Source: Alphaproteobacteria bacterium
GTDB taxonomy: Bacteria > Pseudomonadota > Alphaproteobacteria > JACZXZ01
DNA length: 44,477 nucleotides
Direction: 5' to 3'
Assembly (NCBI GenBank): GCA_035625915.1
Contig: DASPOR010000188.1
Coordinates: 1-44,477, forward strand
Shown: one piece after another, positions 1 to 8,381 of the stretch
Position numbering within the stretch: the stretch's first letter is position 1
Layout: the number at the start of each line of letters is the position of its first letter
Notes under the pieces: generated by a model
What the model saw: the letters and a program-made list of their open reading frames with translations, nothing else
Database searches by the model: none
Told to the model about the DNA's origin: nothing
Translations under genes and position numbers: made by a program

Positions 1-434
1 GGTCGCTCGAGTGGGCGCTCAAGGAGACCGAGCGGCGGCGCGCGAAGCAGACCGCCTATAACGAGGCGCACGGCATCACCCCCGAAAGCATCAGGAAGGG
101 CATTTCCGACATTCTCGACAGCGTATTCGAGCGGGACCACTTGACAGTCTCGACTGGCGACGAAGGGACCAAGCATCTCGTCGGCAAAGACCTCAAGACC
201 CACATTGCCGACCTTGAAAAGCGCATGCGCACCGCGGCCGCCGACCTCGAGTTCGAGGAGGCGGCACGTCTGCGGGACGAGATCAGGCGCCTCGAAGCGT
301 TGGAGCTTGGCATCGGCCAGGCGGGTGGCGAGAATAACCGATTGGCGCGCGCAATCGCAGCACACAATCTCGGCCGCTCCTCCGCCGGGAAGCCCGGAAC
401 CCATCGCGGCAAGGGCGCCAGGCGGAGCCGCTGA
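1..434 (+). CDS. uvrB: UvrABC system protein B, C-terminal part (partial, cut by window start)
   Basis: This is the 3' end of the excinuclease helicase-like damage-recognition subunit, which loads onto lesions with UvrA and then recruits UvrC. The reading frame is open from base 3. It shows the conserved late UvrB stretch [20 protein letters not shown] followed by a UVR domain ([20 protein letters not shown]), the helical hairpin that contacts the UVR domain of UvrC. A basic low-complexity tail ends at a TGA at 432-434. The rest of the gene lies upstream of the window. uvrC lies about 3 kb downstream on the same strand, so two of the three nucleotide excision repair genes are near neighbours but not in one operon. 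No LexA-type box is visible here because the promoter is outside the window. Confidence 0.95.
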   Translation, partial: SLEWALKETERRRAKQTAYNEAHGITPESIRKGISDILDSVFERDHLTVSTGDEGTKHLVGKDLKTHIADLEKRMRTAAADLEFEEAARLRDEIRRLEALELGIGQAGGENNRLARAIAAHNLGRSSAGKPGTHRGKGARRSR

Positions 435-449
435 CCGTATGCTCCCGGC

Positions 450-1148
450 GTGAACGATATTTCGAGCGCATTCGCACTGGCGGCTGGACTGGTCGTGGGC
501 TTCGACCGCGATCTGCTATGGATCGTCGGTCTGTCCCTTTTCGTCAGCCTGTCCGCCGTGGCGGCCGCGGGCGTGATCGGGCTGCCGCTCGGCGCGGCAC
601 TGGCGATCTCAAAATTTCGAGGCAGGGAGACGATCGTCGTCTTGTTCAATGCGCTCCTGGGCCTGCCCCCCGTCGTCATCGGCCTTTTCGTCTATCTGAT
701 GCTCTCGCGAGCGGGGCCGCTCGGCGCCTTCGGTATCCTTTTCACGCCGACGGCCATGATCGTGGCGCAAGCAATTCTCGTGGTTCCCATTCTTACCGCC
801 CTCGTCCATCGCACTGTCGCGGAGCGTTGGGCCGCCTACGGCGATTCGCTGCGCGCCGACGGGGCTTCGAGATTGCGCGCGATTCCGGAACTCATCGCAA
901 TGAGCAGCGCGGGGCTGCTCACCGCGTTCCTCGCGGGCTTCGGCCGGGCGATCTCCGAGGTCGGCGCCATCATCATCGTTGGCGGCAACATCGCCGGCGT
1001 CACGCGCACGATGACGACCACGATCACCTTGGAGACCAGTAAAGGCAACTTGCCGTTAGCACTTGCGCTCGGCGTGATATTGGTGAGCATCTCGATTGCC
1101 GTAAGCGCCTTCGCGTTCGCACTCACTCGGCGTGGACACTCGGAATGA
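450..1148 (+). CDS. tupB: Tungstate-type ABC transporter permease (TupB-like)
   Basis: A 232-residue integral membrane protein beginning at GTG 450, 15 bases after uvrB stops. Hydrophobic segments lie at about 20-50, 62-86, 100-120, 152-180 and 202-226. The cytoplasmic permease loop is visible around residues 128-172 (GDSLRADGASRLRAIPEL, then FGRAISEVGA), the part that docks on the ATPase. Overall sequence and length fit the TupB family of tungstate (and related oxyanion) importers, which work with a periplasmic binding protein TupA and an ATPase TupC. Neither partner is in the window, so this permease is orphaned here. Specificity for tungstate rather than molybdate is inferred from family resemblance only. 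The molybdenum cofactor genes at 6585-9108 offer a plausible functional link. Confidence 0.8.
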   Translation: MNDISSAFALAAGLVVGFDRDLLWIVGLSLFVSLSAVAAAGVIGLPLGAALAISKFRGRETIVVLFNALLGLPPVVIGLFVYLMLSRAGPLGAFGILFTPTAMIVAQAILVVPILTALVHRTVAERWAAYGDSLRADGASRLRAIPELIAMSSAGLLTAFLAGFGRAISEVGAIIIVGGNIAGVTRTMTTTITLETSKGNLPLALALGVILVSISIAVSAFAFALTRRGHSE

Positions 1149-1524
1149 ACGATGGGTTGCTTCGGGTCACAATGGATTTGATGGTACGAACGATTCGGGC
1201 TCCGCAGCCCCGGTATGGCGCAATGTCGACGAACCCGGCCCTGGATCCGACCGTCAAGGCGAGTTCCGGCATGGGCGCGATCGGTTGGCACAATCGACCA
1301 CGACAAGCCGCAAATGTAAGGATAGTGGAGGTTGCCGCGGAACCATTGCCGCCATACAGTGGATTCAACCCAAACCAGAGTCTAATATCTGGCTTCGGTG
1401 ATCGGAGAGATTCGGTCTCCAAAGCCGGCATTAGCCGTGCTAAATAGGGCGTTCTTGGTAAGCGATTTCGGCGCCGCGCGGGGGATTCCACGACGGAGGC
1501 CGGCAAGGGAAGAGAGCAAGCAGT
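1149..1524. other. 376-base gap between tupB and the cold-shock gene
   Basis: No gene is supported. An open frame at 1145-1447 (plus) has erratic third-position composition and no family resemblance. A short hairpin GGGCT-CCGC-AGCCC lies at 1197-1210 shortly after tupB, without a T run. The remaining sequence upstream of the cold-shock gene may be its leader, since cold-shock mRNAs often have long structured 5' regions, but no specific thermosensor fold could be recognised by eye. A purine-rich ribosome site (AAGGGAAGAGAG) precedes the ATG at 1525. Confidence 0.4.
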
Positions 1525-2181
1525 ATGGGCAGAGGTAGAGATTTCCGTGGCCCGCGCAAGCGTGGCTTCGACGATGATGCATTCCCCTCGTTTGAAACTC
1601 GCAGCAGCCGGCCGATGCCCCGGCAGTTCAATGCGGGTGGAATGAGCGAACCGCCCGCGTCGACCGGACCGGTGATCGACGCAACCGTCAAATGGTTCAA
1701 CCCGGACAAGGGCTTTGGCTTTATCGAGGTAGCTGATGGGTCGGGCGATGCGTTTCTGCACATCGCGGTCCTCCAAGCTTCGGGCCACGACGCGGTATCG
1801 CCTGGCGCAAAACTTCGCGTCCAGGTCGGTCGCGGTGCGAAGGGCCAGCAGGTCACAAAGGTGATGGAGGTCGATAACACCACCGCGACCGCTTCGCCGC
1901 CGCGATCGGGCTTTGCTGGCGGCACGGGTTTTCCAAGGGCGCCGCGGGCCGCTCCGGATCCATCTACGGCCGTCGAACTTGTCGGCACGGTCAAATGGTT
2001 CAACGGCGATAAGGGCTTCGGCTTTATCGCGGGCGAGGATGGCGGCAAGGATGTGTTTATCCACATTTCGGTCCTGTCATCCTCCGGGCTGCAGAACTTG
2101 GCGGAAGGCCAACGCGTCTCGATGCGGGTCGTGGCGACCCCGAAGGGCCGGGAGGCGATTTCACTGACGCTCGCGGGCTGA
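1525..2181 (+). CDS. Cold-shock protein with two CSD domains
   Basis: A 218-residue protein with an arginine-rich N-terminal tail (about 1-45) and two complete cold-shock domains, at about 49-117 and 150-218. Each has the nucleic-acid-binding core: KWFNPDKGFGFIEV with DAFLHI in the first, KWFNGDKGFGFIAG with DVFIHI in the second. These are the RNP1- and RNP2-like strands that bind single-stranded RNA or DNA. A Gly/Pro/Ala-rich linker joins them. Tandem-domain proteins of about 200 residues are known in Alphaproteobacteria, unlike the roughly 70-residue single-domain CspA of enterics. The expected role is RNA chaperone or antiterminator action at low temperature or in stationary phase. The start at ATG 1525 is supported by a purine-rich ribosome site. 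Confidence 0.92.
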   Translation: MGRGRDFRGPRKRGFDDDAFPSFETRSSRPMPRQFNAGGMSEPPASTGPVIDATVKWFNPDKGFGFIEVADGSGDAFLHIAVLQASGHDAVSPGAKLRVQVGRGAKGQQVTKVMEVDNTTATASPPRSGFAGGTGFPRAPRAAPDPSTAVELVGTVKWFNGDKGFGFIAGEDGGKDVFIHISVLSSSGLQNLAEGQRVSMRVVATPKGREAISLTLAG

Positions 2182-2262
2182 TCTGCGGCGTGCCGGCAGG
2201 TCGGTCCGATTGAAACGCCGCGCTGGGGCGAGCGGCGCTTGCCAGGGCGTTCGGCTTCCGCC

Positions 2263-3051
2263 ATGGTCGCCTCCATGAACGATGCGACTGCGTTGCAGCG
2301 TGTGCCCAAGGCCGCCTTGGTGACCGGAGCCGCCCAGCGCATTGGGCGCGCCCTGGCAATCGAGCTCGCCCGGGAAGGATTCGCTGTTGCCGTACACTAT
2401 CGGCACTCCGCCCACGATGCCCAAAAACTGGTCGAGGAAATCGAGAACGCCGGTGGGCGCGCTATAGCACTCTCGGCTGACCTCGCACAGGAGGATGACG
2501 CAGCGAACCTCGTCCCCCGAGCCGTCGCAGCGTTTGGTCCGCTCGGCGTGCTCGTCAACAATGCCGCCGCCTTCGAGCGCGACGAGGCCCTCGACGCGAC
2601 GCGAGCAAGCTGGGACCTTCATATGCAAATAAATCTGCGCGCGCCCTTTGCGCTGTCCCAAGCATTGGCGCGGGCATTGCCGCAGGGTGCTGAAGGCGTC
2701 ATCGTCAACATGGTCGATCAGCGCGTCTGGCGGTTAACACCGCATTTTGTATCGTATACCGTAAGCAAGGCAGGGCTATGGACGTTGACGCGCACGCTCG
2801 CTATGGCGCTCGCACCCCGCATTCGCGTGAACGCGATCGGTCCTGGACCCGTATTGCCAAGCCGCCGGCAAACCGAGCAGCAGTTCGAAAGACAATGGCG
2901 CTCGACACCACTTGGACGTGGCGCGAGCCTCGACGAGATCGCGACGGCATTACGTTTCATTCTCGTGTCGCCTGCACTTACCGGGCAGATGTTGGCGCTC
3001 GACGGGGGCCAGCATTTGGGCTGGCCCCCGTCGACGCCGCTGCCGGAATAA
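2263..3051 (+). CDS. Short-chain dehydrogenase/reductase, pteridine-reductase-like
   Basis: An NAD(P)H-dependent Rossmann-fold reductase of about 262 residues. The dinucleotide-binding loop TGAAQRIG lies near residues 21-28, the NNAA structural motif near 99-102, and the catalytic YTVSK near 165-169. The usual catalytic Ser is absent. An Asp (D152) sits 13 residues before the Tyr, the arrangement known from pteridine reductase PTR1 and the dihydromonapterin reductase FolM. This suggests reduction of a pterin (dihydrofolate, dihydrobiopterin or dihydromonapterin) rather than a sugar or fatty acyl substrate. The C-terminal DGGQHLGW is typical of SDRs. The start is uncertain: ATG 2263 is chosen, with ATG 2278 and TTG 2239 in the same frame. 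No folate gene adjoins it in the window. Confidence 0.85.
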   Translation: MVASMNDATALQRVPKAALVTGAAQRIGRALAIELAREGFAVAVHYRHSAHDAQKLVEEIENAGGRAIALSADLAQEDDAANLVPRAVAAFGPLGVLVNNAAAFERDEALDATRASWDLHMQINLRAPFALSQALARALPQGAEGVIVNMVDQRVWRLTPHFVSYTVSKAGLWTLTRTLAMALAPRIRVNAIGPGPVLPSRRQTEQQFERQWRSTPLGRGASLDEIATALRFILVSPALTGQMLALDGGQHLGWPPSTPLPE

Positions 3052-3595
3052 GGCGCAAGTATTCCGAATTCCCGGCGCCCGCGAGAGGCCTTCCAATGCT
3101 CGGGTTACCGCATGGGCAGGAAATCTTTGGTTGTGCAAAATGCGAAACGGCACGATCAACACGCAGAGTTGCAACACGGACAGGAATGGAATGCTTTGCA
3201 TATTATTAGGGCAAGATAATAACTTAAATGAACGAATTGCTTGTCAATGCCGGGCAAGGTTTTGCACAGCCAGACATGCATTCTTGCAACACTAGGACAT
3301 TTCAGCGGGAATCCCGAGTTTGACAGATTGTTTACGCTTGACTTCAAAATAATTATTCATTGTCAGTTACTTGGAAGCCATGCCTATTTTTTGGGCATAT
3401 ACGTCAAATCATTGGTACATTTGACTCGTGATTGGTCAGGGACAAATTTTCGACAGTCTTATCCACAAGAATCGTGGATATCCGACTCGGGGTTGCGGCG
3501 TGATTTTCGATCTCGTTGGATTCGTTATGCTTTGATTGAGTTTTTTTGGCAGTTATTGCGCCGCCGCCGGTTCACCAGGCCAATATTGACCCGGA
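3052..3595. other. AT-rich intergenic region upstream of uvrC
   Basis: A 544-base stretch clearly richer in A and T than its neighbours, with no supported gene. It holds TTGACA at 3320-3325, TTGACT at 3338-3343, a short inverted repeat ATGCC/GGCAT at 3380-3398, a TATTAT/ATAATA pair near 3203-3222, and the DnaA-box-like dyad at 3459-3480 annotated separately. It presumably carries the uvrC promoter. No alphaproteobacterial LexA site (GTTC-N7-GTTC) was seen near uvrC. Confidence 0.5.
3459..3480. promoter_or_regulatory. DnaA-box-like inverted repeat
   Basis: TTATCCACA at 3459-3467 is the consensus DnaA box. It forms a perfect 7-base dyad, TATCCAC (3460-3466) and GTGGATA (3474-3480), with a 7-base spacer. 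The 12-mer TTATCCACAAGA recurs at 34873-34884, again within a dyad in an AT-rich gap. Confidence 0.45.
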
Positions 3596-5668
3596 GTGGG
3601 GCGCGTTGAAAATGACACGATGATCGAAAATCGACAAGACGCAGATGTCGACGCGACGGGCCCGGGCACAAATGACGTGGCAGTGGAGGCCGGCGAATGC
3701 TTGTCGGATCCGGGCAGTCTTGCGCGCGGAAGCGAGACGATTGCCGCAGCACTCAGGACCATGCCCGAGACGCCAGGTGTGTATCGCATGCTCGACGTCC
3801 GAGGCGACGTCCTCTATGTCGGCAAGGCCAAGGACCTCAAGCGGCGTGTCGCGAGCTATACCCAACTCCCGCGCCTCTCCTATCGCATTCAACGCATGGT
3901 TGCCGAGGTTGCTCGTGTCGAAGTGATCACGACCCATACCGAGGTCGAGGCGCTTCTTCTTGAGAGCAATCTGATCAAGCGCCATGCACCCCGCTATAAC
4001 GTCCTCCTCCGCGACGACAAGAGCTTTCCCTATATACTCATCACAGGGGATCACGAATGGCCGCAGATCACAAAATATCGGGGAGCGCGTAGCCGGCCGG
4101 GGGAGTATTTCGGGCCGTTCGCTTCGGCGGGCGCCGTCAACCAGACATTGGCGGCACTTGAGCGAGCTTTCCTGCTCCGCTCATGTGCCGACACCGTGTT
4201 CGCGGCCCGAACGCGCCCGTGCCTCCTATTCCAGATCAAGCGCTGCAGCGGCCCATGTGTCGGAAAAATCGCCCACGATGATTACGATAATCTCGTGCGT
4301 GAGGCGTGCGGCTTCCTTTCCGGCAAGAGCCAGGAGATCCAGCGTCGTCTTTCGGGCCAAATGCAGGAAGCGGCGGACGCGCTCGACTTCGAGACCGCGG
4401 CGATCTATCGAGATCGAATCCGCGCCCTGACCCAAATCCAAGCCCGCCAGGATATCAACGTGGCCGGCGTCGAGCAGGCCGACGTCATTGCCGCTCACCA
4501 GGGCGGAGGAATCACCTGCGTTCAGGTCTTCTTCTTCCGTGCGGGGCGAAATTACGGTAATCGCGCGTATTTCCCTCGGCATGAGAAATCGCTTGGGGTG
4601 ACAGACGTGCTCGGCGCCTTTATCGGTCAATTCTATGAGAACAAGCCGCCCCCCACGCTTGTCCTCTTGAGCCACGATGTCCCTGAGCAGACGCTCATCG
4701 AGGAAGCACTCTCCGTGCGCGCAGGGCGCAGGGTCGAGCTCGCAACCCCCAAGCGCGGCGCAAAACGCAACATGGTTGAGCACGCCCTCGCCAACGCTCA
4801 GGCAGCCCATGGCCGTCATCTTGGTGAAAGTGCGTCCCAGCGCCAGCTTCTCGAGGGGCTGGCCGCGACCCTGGGCCTCGATGCACCCCCTCAGCGCATC
4901 GAGGTCTACGACAATAGCCATATCATGGGCGTAAATGCGGTCGGTGCCATGATCGTTGCCGGAGCAGAGGGCTTCATGAAAGGTGCCTATCGAAAATTCA
5001 ACATAAGGACTGCGATGCAACCGCCGGCAACCGCAGCGGCCGACGGTGGGCGCGAAGAATCGAGAGAATTGGAATCCGAGGTGGGAGCCGAGGATAAGCT
5101 TGATGAACGTCCGCTGTCGGCTATAGCGCCGGGTGACGATTACGGCATGATGCGCGAGGTCTTGACTCGCCGTTTTGCCCGCGCACTCAAGGAAGATCCC
5201 GAGCGAGCGCGCGGACAGTGGCCCGACCTCATTTTAATCGATGGCGGCCTCGGCCAGCTCAACGCCGCACTTGGCGTGCTCGCAGATCTCGGAGTCGGCG
5301 ATGTGGCGGTGGCCGCCATCGCAAAGGGTCCGGACCGTAACGCAGGCCGGGAGCGAATCTTCATTCCGGACCGCAAACCCATATCGCTCGAGCCCCGCGA
5401 TCCAGTCCTCTATTTTCTCCAGCGCCTGCGCGATGAGGCGCATCGCTTCGCCATCGGCACGCATCGCGCCAAGCGCGCGAGAGCGATCGGCCAGTCACTG
5501 CTCGATGAAATTCCGGGCATTGGCGCCAAGCGCAAGCGCGCACTCCTTCATCACTTCGGCTCCGCCAAGAGCGTGGCGCGCGCAGGCCTCGCCGATCTCG
5601 AAGCCGCCCCCGGAATCAACAAAAACGTCGCCAAAAGGATTTACGATCACTTCCACCCTGAGGCTTAG
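3596..5668 (+). CDS. uvrC: UvrABC system protein C
   Basis: The dual endonuclease of nucleotide excision repair, which incises 3' and 5' of a lesion bound by UvrB. Domains in order: an unusually long N-terminal extension (about 1-55), a GIY-YIG nuclease domain (GVYRM at 61, [13 protein letters not shown] at 73-85) for the 3' cut, a UVR domain ([20 protein letters not shown]), an RNase H-like nuclease core for the 5' cut (IEVYDNSH and [11 protein letters not shown] carry its acidic residues), and a double helix-hairpin-helix DNA-binding tail ([14 protein letters not shown] and [12 protein letters not shown]). A charged insert rich in Glu, Asp and Ala sits between the two RNase H acidic motifs. 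GTG 3596 opens the frame; ATG 3620 (MIENR) is the other candidate. 690 residues is slightly long for the family. Confidence 0.97.
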   Translation: MGRVENDTMIENRQDADVDATGPGTNDVAVEAGECLSDPGSLARGSETIAAALRTMPETPGVYRMLDVRGDVLYVGKAKDLKRRVASYTQLPRLSYRIQRMVAEVARVEVITTHTEVEALLLESNLIKRHAPRYNVLLRDDKSFPYILITGDHEWPQITKYRGARSRPGEYFGPFASAGAVNQTLAALERAFLLRSCADTVFAARTRPCLLFQIKRCSGPCVGKIAHDDYDNLVREACGFLSGKSQEIQRRLSGQMQEAADALDFETAAIYRDRIRALTQIQARQDINVAGVEQADVIAAHQGGGITCVQVFFFRAGRNYGNRAYFPRHEKSLGVTDVLGAFIGQFYENKPPPTLVLLSHDVPEQTLIEEALSVRAGRRVELATPKRGAKRNMVEHALANAQAAHGRHLGESASQRQLLEGLAATLGLDAPPQRIEVYDNSHIMGVNAVGAMIVAGAEGFMKGAYRKFNIRTAMQPPATAAADGGREESRELESEVGAEDKLDERPLSAIAPGDDYGMMREVLTRRFARALKEDPERARGQWPDLILIDGGLGQLNAALGVLADLGVGDVAVAAIAKGPDRNAGRERIFIPDRKPISLEPRDPVLYFLQRLRDEAHRFAIGTHRAKRARAIGQSLLDEIPGIGAKRKRALLHHFGSAKSVARAGLADLEAAPGINKNVAKRIYDHFHPEA

Positions 5669-5733
5669 CTCCCTATGGCCATTCGCCGGGTGGGGTCCTA
5701 AAATCGCCATCGGTTGCGCGGAGCGTTCTAGAC

Positions 5734-6366
5734 ATGGTTACGAGCGTCCCCAATATTCTGACCTTCTCCCGGATCGGGTTGATCCCACTCCTCGTGGCGC
5801 TGTTCTGGCTCCCCGGCGAGGGTGCACGTTGGGCGGCACTCGCCATCTTCATCCTTGCGGGGATCACCGACTATCTTGACGGCTATCTCGCGCGCGCATG
5901 GCGGGAGCAGTCGCAACTCGGCGCCCTTCTCGACCCCATCGCCGACAAACTCCTTGTCTCGACCACGCTGTTCCTGCTCGCGGCATTCGACCGGATCGGC
6001 GGTCTCACGCTGTTGCCGGCGATCCTCATCTTATGCCGGGAAATACTCGTCTCAGGCTTGCGCGAGTTTCTTGCGGGAATCGAGGTACGCGTCCCGGTTT
6101 CCACGCTGGCCAAATGGAAGACCACGATTCAAATGATTGCCATCGGCTTCCTGATCGTCGGCGACGCCGGGGATGTCATCGTGCCGCATACCACCGAGAT
6201 CGGTATCGTCGGGCTATGGGCAGCCGCAGTCTTGACGCTTGTCACCGGCTACGACTATCTGAGGCTCGGATTTCGACACCTCGACGCGGGAGCGCCCCCC
6301 GCGCCGCCCAAGCCCAAATCCTCTGCAAAGCGGCCCGTCAACGGTGCGAAGGCCGCCAATTCCTGA
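5734..6366 (+). CDS. pgsA: CDP-diacylglycerol--glycerol-3-phosphate 3-phosphatidyltransferase
   Basis: An inner-membrane enzyme that makes phosphatidylglycerophosphate, the committed step to phosphatidylglycerol and cardiolipin. The CDP-alcohol phosphotransferase signature DG-x2-AR-x8-G-x3-D-x3-D is visible as DGYLAR, then LGALLDPIADK (about residues 49-72). Several transmembrane helices flank it. The protein is 210 residues, and the last 30 form a Pro/Lys/Ala-rich cytoplasmic tail. It starts at ATG 5734, 65 bases after uvrC. In many Alphaproteobacteria uvrC-pgsA-moaD-moaE are consecutive; here mobB and moeA sit between pgsA and moaD. The 218-base gap to mobB has an imperfect hairpin at 6454-6473 (GAACC/GGTTC with an inner GCC/GGC) and no recognised riboswitch. 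Confidence 0.95.
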   Translation: MVTSVPNILTFSRIGLIPLLVALFWLPGEGARWAALAIFILAGITDYLDGYLARAWREQSQLGALLDPIADKLLVSTTLFLLAAFDRIGGLTLLPAILILCREILVSGLREFLAGIEVRVPVSTLAKWKTTIQMIAIGFLIVGDAGDVIVPHTTEIGIVGLWAAAVLTLVTGYDYLRLGFRHLDAGAPPAPPKPKSSAKRPVNGAKAANS

Positions 6367-6584
6367 GCCGGGGACCCCGACCCCCTGCCCCGCCCTTGAC
6401 TTTGGGGAAACCGCGCCGGATAGCCTATGGTGAGACCGCGATGGGCTTGGGCTGAACCACGCCAAGGCGGTTCGAGGTTGGGTGGCAGGAGAATGCCCTG
6501 ATTCAATCGCGTTGCATCCTATGGCGCTATTTTGCGGGCGTTCCGAAAAAGCCGGGTTAATTCTGCTGCGCGGACGGGTTTGCG

Positions 6585-7103
6585 ATGAAGGTTTTTGGCC
6601 TTGCGGGGTGGAGCGGAAGCGGGAAGACGACGCTCCTCGTTCGGATACTGCCAGAACTTGGCCGACGTGGGCTCGCGGTCTCGACCATGAAACATGCCCA
6701 CCACGCATTCGATGTCGACCAACCGGGCAAGGATAGTCATGCTCACCGCGAGGCGGGCGCTACCGAGGTGATGGTAAGCTCAGCCAAACGCTGGGCGTTG
6801 ATGCACGAGTTGCGCGGCGCTGCGGAGGCGAGTGTCGAGGAACTCATCGCGCACATGACGCCGGTTGATCTGTTGATCATCGAAGGCTTCAAGAACCACC
6901 TTCACGACAAGCTCGAGGTTTATCGCTCCTCGGTCGGTAAGCCTCTCCTCTGCCGTGAAGACCCCTCGGTTGTGGCAATCGCAAGCGATACGCGGATTGA
7001 CGGCGTCGATGTACCGGTCATCGGCATCGACGATATCGGGGCGATTGCGGATTTCATCGTGACGCACACGGGCTTGGCCGCTCGGAAGCAGGGAGTAGCC
7101 TAG
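6585..7103 (+). CDS. mobB: Molybdopterin-guanine dinucleotide biosynthesis adapter protein
   Basis: A 172-residue P-loop GTPase-fold protein that assists MobA in attaching GMP to molybdopterin. The Walker A motif GWSGSGKTTLL lies at residues 8-18. The family segment STMKHAHHAFDVDQPGKDS follows, and then LLIIEGFK, a Walker B-like strand typical of MobB. It starts at ATG 6585 and stops four bases before moeA, so it is the first gene of a mobB-moeA-moaD-moaE unit. MobA itself is not in the window. MobB is often dispensable for cofactor synthesis in E. coli, so its presence mainly indicates that the organism makes the bis-MGD form of the cofactor. Confidence 0.95.
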   Translation: MKVFGLAGWSGSGKTTLLVRILPELGRRGLAVSTMKHAHHAFDVDQPGKDSHAHREAGATEVMVSSAKRWALMHELRGAAEASVEELIAHMTPVDLLIIEGFKNHLHDKLEVYRSSVGKPLLCREDPSVVAIASDTRIDGVDVPVIGIDDIGAIADFIVTHTGLAARKQGVA

Positions 7104-7106
7104 GCG

Positions 7107-8381
7107 ATGGCGCAGCTCAGCGATGATTGTTTCGCCCACGGCGGTACGCTGATGAGTGTCGATGCAGCGCTGGCGCTGCTTGCGGACCGGGTCGCGACGG
7201 TGGCGGAGCCGGAAATTGTGCCGCTGGCGGAAGCGCTCGACCGCGTTTTGGCCGGCGATCTCGTCGCCGCACGCAACGTGCCTCCTCACGACAATTCCGC
7301 CGTCGATGGCTACGCAGTTTATTTCGATGATCTCGACATCGAAAAGGAAACGCGACTTCCGGTGATCGGGCGCGCCGCCGCGGGCCATCCGTTCACGCGT
7401 GTCCAGGCACGTGGCACCGCGCTGCGCATTTTCACGGGTGCGGCAATGCCTAACGGGCCCACCGGCGGCGCCGGACCCGACACCGTGATGATGGAGGAGG
7501 ATTGTCGCATCGAAGGCGACGTGGTTGCACTTCGCCCCGGAATCAAGGGTGGGGCCAACCGTCGAAGGGCCGGCGAGGACATCGCGGCGGGCTCGATCGT
7601 CCTTCACGGCGGGCAGCGTCTCCGGCCCCAGGACATTGGCGCCGCGGCATCCCTTGGCCTCACCCGGCTCGACGTGCGGCGTCCCCTTGCGGTCGCGCTG
7701 TTTTCGACGGGCGACGAACTCCGTGAGCCGGGGGCAGAGGCCCCGCCCGGCGCGGTCTACGATGCCAATCGCTTCACGCTCATGGCGCTCCTGAAGCGCC
7801 TCGGCTGCCGCGTGGGCGACTTCGGCATACTTGACGACGATCGCGAGGTGATTGCTTCGGCACTCGATGCCGCTGCCAGTGAGTACGACGCGATCATCAC
7901 GTCGGGTGGGGTGTCGCGCGGTGAGGAAGATCATATCGGAGCGGTGCTCAAGAGGCTCGGCAGCATCTATTTTTGGCGCCTTGCAATCAAGCCTGGCCGG
8001 CCGATTGCCCTAGGACAAATTCGGGGCAAGGTGTTCGTCGGCCTACCGGGGAATCCCGTTGCGATGATGGTGACGTTCCTGCGCTTCGCGCGCCCTGTAC
8101 TGTTGCGACTCCTGGGTGCGAGGGAGATCGACCCCGTACTCTATCGCGTGCGCGCCGACTTCGAGCATAGGAAAAAGCTCGGACGTCGCGAATGGGTTCG
8201 TGCACGTTTAATCGCGGACGGTTCCGGTACCTTGACCGCCCGGAAATTTCCTCGCGACGGCGCGGGCATCCTGACCTCTATGGTCGAGTCCGACGGCCTC
8301 GTCGAGTTGCCGGAGAGCTTGACCCACCTCAACGCCGGGAGCATGGTCGATTTCCTGCCCTTCAGCGAGGTGAGCCGATGA
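7107..8381 (+). CDS. moeA: Molybdopterin molybdenumtransferase
   Basis: Inserts molybdate into adenylylated molybdopterin to give active molybdenum cofactor. It is 424 residues with the full MoeA architecture: domain I motif PPHDNSAVDGYA (59-70); the MoCF-fold domain with STGDEL and TSGGVSRGEEDH; the LPGNPVAMMVTF motif; and a C-terminal beta domain. ATG 7107 is assumed. ATG 7152, just before the conserved MSVDAALALL, is an alternative that would remove a 15-residue extension unlike the family. The 3' end overlaps moaD by four bases (ATGA), implying translational coupling. Confidence 0.95.
   Translation: MAQLSDDCFAHGGTLMSVDAALALLADRVATVAEPEIVPLAEALDRVLAGDLVAARNVPPHDNSAVDGYAVYFDDLDIEKETRLPVIGRAAAGHPFTRVQARGTALRIFTGAAMPNGPTGGAGPDTVMMEEDCRIEGDVVALRPGIKGGANRRRAGEDIAAGSIVLHGGQRLRPQDIGAAASLGLTRLDVRRPLAVALFSTGDELREPGAEAPPGAVYDANRFTLMALLKRLGCRVGDFGILDDDREVIASALDAAASEYDAIITSGGVSRGEEDHIGAVLKRLGSIYFWRLAIKPGRPIALGQIRGKVFVGLPGNPVAMMVTFLRFARPVLLRLLGAREIDPVLYRVRADFEHRKKLGRREWVRARLIADGSGTLTARKFPRDGAGILTSMVESDGLVELPESLTHLNAGSMVDFLPFSEVSR

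Noticed and set aside
1145..1447. A 100-residue plus-strand gene after tupB
   Set aside because: Irregular third-position composition, no ribosome site of note and no family resemblance; it overlaps the tupB stop region by chance.
1123..2064. A 313-codon minus-strand frame opposite the cold-shock gene
   Set aside because: The plus-strand frame has two clear cold-shock domains; the antisense frame has no family match by eye.
3400..3595. LexA (SOS) operator for uvrC
   Set aside because: No GTTC-N7-GTTC or GAAC-N7-GAAC site was found in the upstream region.
6367..6584. Molybdenum cofactor riboswitch before mobB
   Set aside because: One imperfect hairpin is present, but the multi-helix Moco RNA consensus could not be recognised.
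6780..7934. A long minus-strand open frame of 384 codons inside mobB-moeA
   Set aside because: It lies wholly opposite well-supported molybdenum cofactor genes; such open antisense frames are common in GC-rich DNA.
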